From QHWT01 sp046734675 (GTDB lineage Bacteria; Acidobacteriota; Vicinamibacteria; Vicinamibacterales; 2-12-FULL-66-21), in contig JBKPRU010000330.1 of NCBI GenBank assembly GCA_046734675.1, forward strand, positions 1 through 13,359: 13,359 nucleotides of DNA. Direction: 5' to 3'. Both the position numbers and the translations under genes were made by a program. Positions 11,410 to 13,359 of this stretch are shown one piece after another. Positions within the stretch are counted from its first letter, which is position 1, and each line of letters begins with the position of its first letter. Under the pieces are notes generated by a model. It had not been told where the DNA came from and did no database searches. It saw only the letters and a program-made list of their open reading frames with translations.

Positions 11410-11441
11410 ATCGATAAATCTACATGAAGTGATGCGACTTC
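11408..11441. promoter_or_regulatory. Candidate operator palindromes of the SahR-like regulator
   Basis: TATCGATA (11409-11416) is a perfect 8-bp palindrome between the -10 box and the regulator's ATG. GAAGT-6-ACTTC (11426-11441) is an inverted repeat filling most of the -35/-10 spacer. ArsR proteins usually repress from such positions, so autoregulation of the regulator-metH operon is likely. Which palindrome is bound is not known. Confidence 0.35.
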
Positions 11442-11445
11442 GCAA
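11417..11445 (-). promoter_or_regulatory. Promoter of the regulator-metH operon, predicted leaderless
   Basis: On the reverse strand TTGCGA (-35, 11440-11445), a 17-bp spacer and TAGATT (-10, 11417-11422) are followed by exactly 7 nt and then the ATG at 11409. Normal start-site geometry places transcription at or next to the ATG, and no Shine-Dalgarno is present, so a leaderless mRNA is predicted. Confidence 0.5.
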
Positions 11446-11472
11446 CGCGGGCGTTGAACCGCGAGCCTGCGG

Positions 11473-11609
11473 TGTCAATGCCGAATGCCGCATGTTTCAT
11501 GTCAATGCTGAAGGCCGAAGGTCTCGGGTCAATGCCGAATGCCGAATACAAAGGCTCTGAGTTTTGGCATTTGGCATTGACAAGTGACATCCGGCATTTG
11601 GCATTGACA
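11473..11609. repeat. Five-copy 18-bp repeat array with 27-bp period, three direct then two inverted
   Basis: Direct copies start at 11473, 11500 and 11527 (consensus TGTCAATGCCGAATGCCG). Inverted copies lie at 11565-11582 and 11592-11609. Within each set copies are spaced exactly 27 bp, with 9-bp non-conserved gaps CATGTTTCA, AAGGTCTCG and AGTGACATC. Each unit holds a doubled AATGCCG heptad. The array fills the space between the two divergent promoters, and the last copy covers the -35/spacer zone of the DsbA-like gene. Copy 3 and copy 4 could pair in RNA over 19 positions with two G-U wobbles. Confidence 0.8.
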
Positions 11610-11611
11610 CG

Positions 11612-11617
11612 TATACT
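11612..11617 (+). promoter_or_regulatory. -10 box of the DsbA-like gene, predicted leaderless
   Basis: TATACT ends 7 nt before the ATG at 11625, with GCGATCC in between and no Shine-Dalgarno. TTGACA at 11604-11609 is too close (2 bp) to serve as its -35; it is the end of repeat copy 5. No good -35 is seen at 16-18 bp. Confidence 0.45.
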
Positions 11618-11624
11618 GCGATCC

Positions 11625-12368
11625 ATGGTCATTCGTACCGCCGCCCTTGCCGCGATCGCCGCGCTCGTGTTCTCGTCAGCGCCCGCCGCGCAGTCGACGC
11701 CGGGCCCGGCGCAGACCCCGACCGTCCAGCAGCAGAACGAGGAGATCATCAAGGAGCTGCGCGCGATCCGGCAGCTGCTCGAGCGCCTGACGCAGCCGGC
11801 GCCCCGCGAACCGCAGACCGCAAAGCTCACCAACCTGACCGGCTATGCGCTCGGCAGCCCCGACGCGCCGCTGACGATGGTCGAGTTCACCGACCTGCAG
11901 TGCCCCTTCTGCCGGCAGTTTGCGACCACGACCTTCGACAGCATCAAGCGCAACTGGATCGACACCGGCAAGCTGCGCTACATCAGCCGCGACCTGCCGC
12001 TCGACGTGCTGCACGCGCAGGCCACCAACGCCGCGCGCGCCGCACGCTGCGCCGGAGAACAGAACAAGTTCTGGGAGATGCGCTGGACGCTGATGAAGAA
12101 CGCGAACCTGCTCTCGCCCGCCTACATCAGCAAGGTCGCGTCGGACCTCCGGCTCGATACGACCGCGTTCTCCGCCTGCACCGCGAGCACGAAGTTCGAC
12201 GCCGCCATCCAGGCGGACATGGACGAAGCGCAGCGCATCGGCATCGCCGGCACGCCCACCTTCATCGTCGGGAAGTCGACTCCAAACGGCATCGAGGGCC
12301 CGCTCATTGTCGGCGCGCTCGACTACTCCCGCTTCGACGCGAAGTTCAAGGAAGTGCTCGCGCGGTAG
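11625..12368 (+). CDS. Secreted DsbA-family thiol-disulfide oxidoreductase (thioredoxin fold)
   Basis: This 247-residue protein has a signal peptide (MVIRTAALAAIAALVFSSAPAAQ, cleavage about 20-23). A short charged helix predicted to be coiled coil (about 35-56) follows. The thioredoxin fold has the CPFC active site (93-96, DLQCPFCRQF) and the cis-Pro loop GTPTFIVG (209-216). The inserted helical region carries Cys141 and Cys185, which may form a structural disulfide. This resembles the DsbA/DsbG-like thioredoxin_4 family, acting in the periplasm to oxidise or isomerise disulfides. A longer in-frame reading from 11454 would cross the repeat array and bury the signal peptide, so the ATG at 11625 is used. 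No DsbB or VKOR partner is nearby. It is transcribed divergently from the regulator-metH operon, and the shared promoter region may or may not link them. Confidence 0.92.
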   Translation: MVIRTAALAAIAALVFSSAPAAQSTPGPAQTPTVQQQNEEIIKELRAIRQLLERLTQPAPREPQTAKLTNLTGYALGSPDAPLTMVEFTDLQCPFCRQFATTTFDSIKRNWIDTGKLRYISRDLPLDVLHAQATNAARAARCAGEQNKFWEMRWTLMKNANLLSPAYISKVASDLRLDTTAFSACTASTKFDAAIQADMDEAQRIGIAGTPTFIVGKSTPNGIEGPLIVGALDYSRFDAKFKEVLAR

Positions 12369-12381
12369 CCTGCCACACCAC

Positions 12382-12405
12382 GTAGGCCGGGTCTTTAGAC
12401 CCGGC
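12382..12405 (+). repeat. REP-like element: GTAG head plus hairpin (copy 2)
   Basis: The 24 bases are identical to 6492-6515 but in the opposite orientation: GTAG followed by arms GCCGGGTCT and AGACCCGGC. It starts 14 bp after the DsbA-like stop, so the hairpin may also end that transcript, though no T-run follows. Confidence 0.6.
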
Positions 12406-12437
12406 GACAACGCTGTCACTCCCCGCCCGACGTTTGA

Positions 12438-12461
12438 GGCGGGTCTCAAGACCCGCCCTAC
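12438..12461 (-). repeat. REP-like element: variant GTAG hairpin, inverted relative to copy 2
   Basis: On the reverse strand GTAG is followed by GGCGGGTCTT/GAGACCCGCC arms, a sequence variant of the other REP-like units. With 12382-12405 it forms a REP/inverted-REP pair 32 bp apart, like a bacterial interspersed mosaic element, between two convergent genes. The remainder of 12369-12474 shows nothing else. Confidence 0.55.
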
Positions 12462-12474
12462 ACCAGACTGTGGC

Positions 12475-13359
12475 TCACCACACCCGGCAGACCGGCTCGT
12501 TCTTCATCGCCGCCGACGGCTCGCAACTGAAGGCCTTCAGGAACTCCGGCATGTTCGAGACGACGCCGTTCGTACGGTAGCGACCGGGCGAGTGCGGGTT
12601 GGTCTGGGCGTGCAGGCGCGCGAACTCCTCCGTCCGGTTCTCGCACCACATCTGCGCCCAGCCGACGAAGAATCGCTGCTCGGGTGAAAACCCGTCGGCC
12701 TCGCCGAGCGGCTTCGTCTTCGTCTGATCCATCAGCGCCATCCACGCCAGCCGCAGGCCGCCGTTGTCGGCGACGTTCTCGCCGAGCGTCAGCTTGCCGT
12801 TCAGTTTCACGTCGTCGACCGCGGTGTAGCCGCTGTACTGCGTGTCGATGCAGGCGGCGCGTTCCTCGAAGGACTTGCCGTCGGCCGGCGTCCACCATTC
12901 GCGCATGTTGCCTTCCGCGTCGAAGCGGCGGCCCTGGTCGTCGAAGCCGTGGGTGAGCTCGTGGCCGACGACCGCACCGGCGGCCCCGAAGTTGACCGCG
13001 TCGTCGGCCGCCTTGATGAAGAACGGCGGCTGCAGGATGCCGGCGGGAAAATTGATGTTGTTCTCGAGGGGGTTGTAGTACGCGTTGACGGTGGGCGGGG
13101 TCATCAGCCATTCCGTCTTGTCGACGGGCTTGCCGATCTTGGCCATCTGGCGGCGGTAGCCGAAGAGGTTCGCGCGCTGTGAATTGCCGTAGGCGTCGCC
13201 GCGGGCGATGCGAAGCGACGAGTAGTCGCGCCACTGGTCGGGATAGCCGATCTTGTTGGCGACGGCGCCGAGCTTCGCGAACGCCGCCTTCTTCGTCTCG
13301 GGCGACATCCACTCGATCGCGTCGATGTCGGTCGCCATCGCGGCTTCGATCGCCTTGAC
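12475..13359 (-). CDS. M13-family zinc metallopeptidase (neprilysin/PepO-like), C-terminal part
   Basis: The reverse strand is open from the window edge to a TGA at 12475-12477. 294 residues are seen and the N-terminal part is missing; M13 enzymes are usually about 650-750 residues. Present are the substrate-binding NAYY (92-95 of the visible part), the zinc motif HELTH (133-137) in VVGHELTHGFDDQGRRFD, the third ligand Glu194 with Asp198 in GENVADNGGL, NPHSPGRYR (254-262) with the conserved transition-state His and Arg, and the C-terminal CRVW typical of the family. It cleaves peptides, probably in the periplasm or at the cell surface. All catalytic residues expected in this part are intact. 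It converges on the DsbA-like gene across the REP pair. An in-frame Met near the edge (13338) is internal, not the start. Confidence 0.95.
   Translation of the reverse strand, partial: VKAIEAAMATDIDAIEWMSPETKKAAFAKLGAVANKIGYPDQWRDYSSLRIARGDAYGNSQRANLFGYRRQMAKIGKPVDKTEWLMTPPTVNAYYNPLENNINFPAGILQPPFFIKAADDAVNFGAAGAVVGHELTHGFDDQGRRFDAEGNMREWWTPADGKSFEERAACIDTQYSGYTAVDDVKLNGKLTLGENVADNGGLRLAWMALMDQTKTKPLGEADGFSPEQRFFVGWAQMWCENRTEEFARLHAQTNPHSPGRYRTNGVVSNMPEFLKAFSCEPSAAMKNEPVCRVW

Noticed and set aside
11473..11609. Short CRISPR-like array
   Set aside because: Units are 18 bp with 9-bp gaps, orientation flips midway, and no cas gene is in the window. This is not CRISPR geometry.
11454..11624. N-terminal extension of the DsbA-like gene (and of the regulator from 11493)
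   Set aside because: These extensions simply read through the 27-bp repeat array. They would bury the signal peptide and lie upstream of the predicted promoters.

Overview
High-GC bacterial chromosome with dense gene packing. The gene families present are stacked HlyD/MacA adaptors with a MacB-type permease, an M13 metallopeptidase, a GT-C-like membrane protein and hairpin repeats in the intergenic gaps. Together they suggest an Acidobacteriota (Vicinamibacteria-like) genome. That placement is inference from style and protein flavour only.

Layout. 1-720 (-) is the 5' part of a polytopic membrane protein that runs off the left edge. It overlaps head-to-head with a small (+) lipoprotein gene (683-1279). 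The lipoprotein gene converges on, and slightly overlaps, the end of a four-gene (-) operon (6341->1257) encoding three successive HlyD/MacA-type periplasmic adaptors and one MacB-like FtsX permease. All three junctions in this operon are 4-bp ATGA overlaps, and no ATPase gene is present. 6342-6680 is non-coding and holds a candidate promoter, one REP-like palindrome and a cluster of GC-rich hairpins. 10403->6681 (-) is a full-length cobalamin-dependent methionine synthase, metH. Its start overlaps by 8 bp the stop of an ArsR-HTH/SAM-methyltransferase fusion (11409->10396), which resembles the SAH-sensing regulator SahR. A 215-bp divergent region (11410-11624) separates this gene from a secreted DsbA-like thiol oxidoreductase (11625-12368, +). 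That region holds a five-copy 18-bp repeat array with 27-bp periodicity and two promoters whose -10 boxes sit 7 nt from the ATG, implying leaderless mRNAs. 12369-12474 carries two REP-like palindromes in opposite orientation. The window ends in the C-terminal half of an M13 (neprilysin/PepO-like) zinc peptidase on (-).

How the genes work together. The regulator-metH pair looks like a self-contained methionine/SAM-cycle operon: SAH accumulation would be sensed by the methyltransferase-like domain and would relieve repression of homocysteine remethylation. The adaptor-permease operon should build a periplasm-spanning export or envelope machine, but must borrow its ATPase and outer-membrane channel from elsewhere. 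The most unusual features are the triple adaptor stack without an ATPase, the 27-bp repeat array at the divergent leaderless promoters, and the GTAG-headed REP elements.
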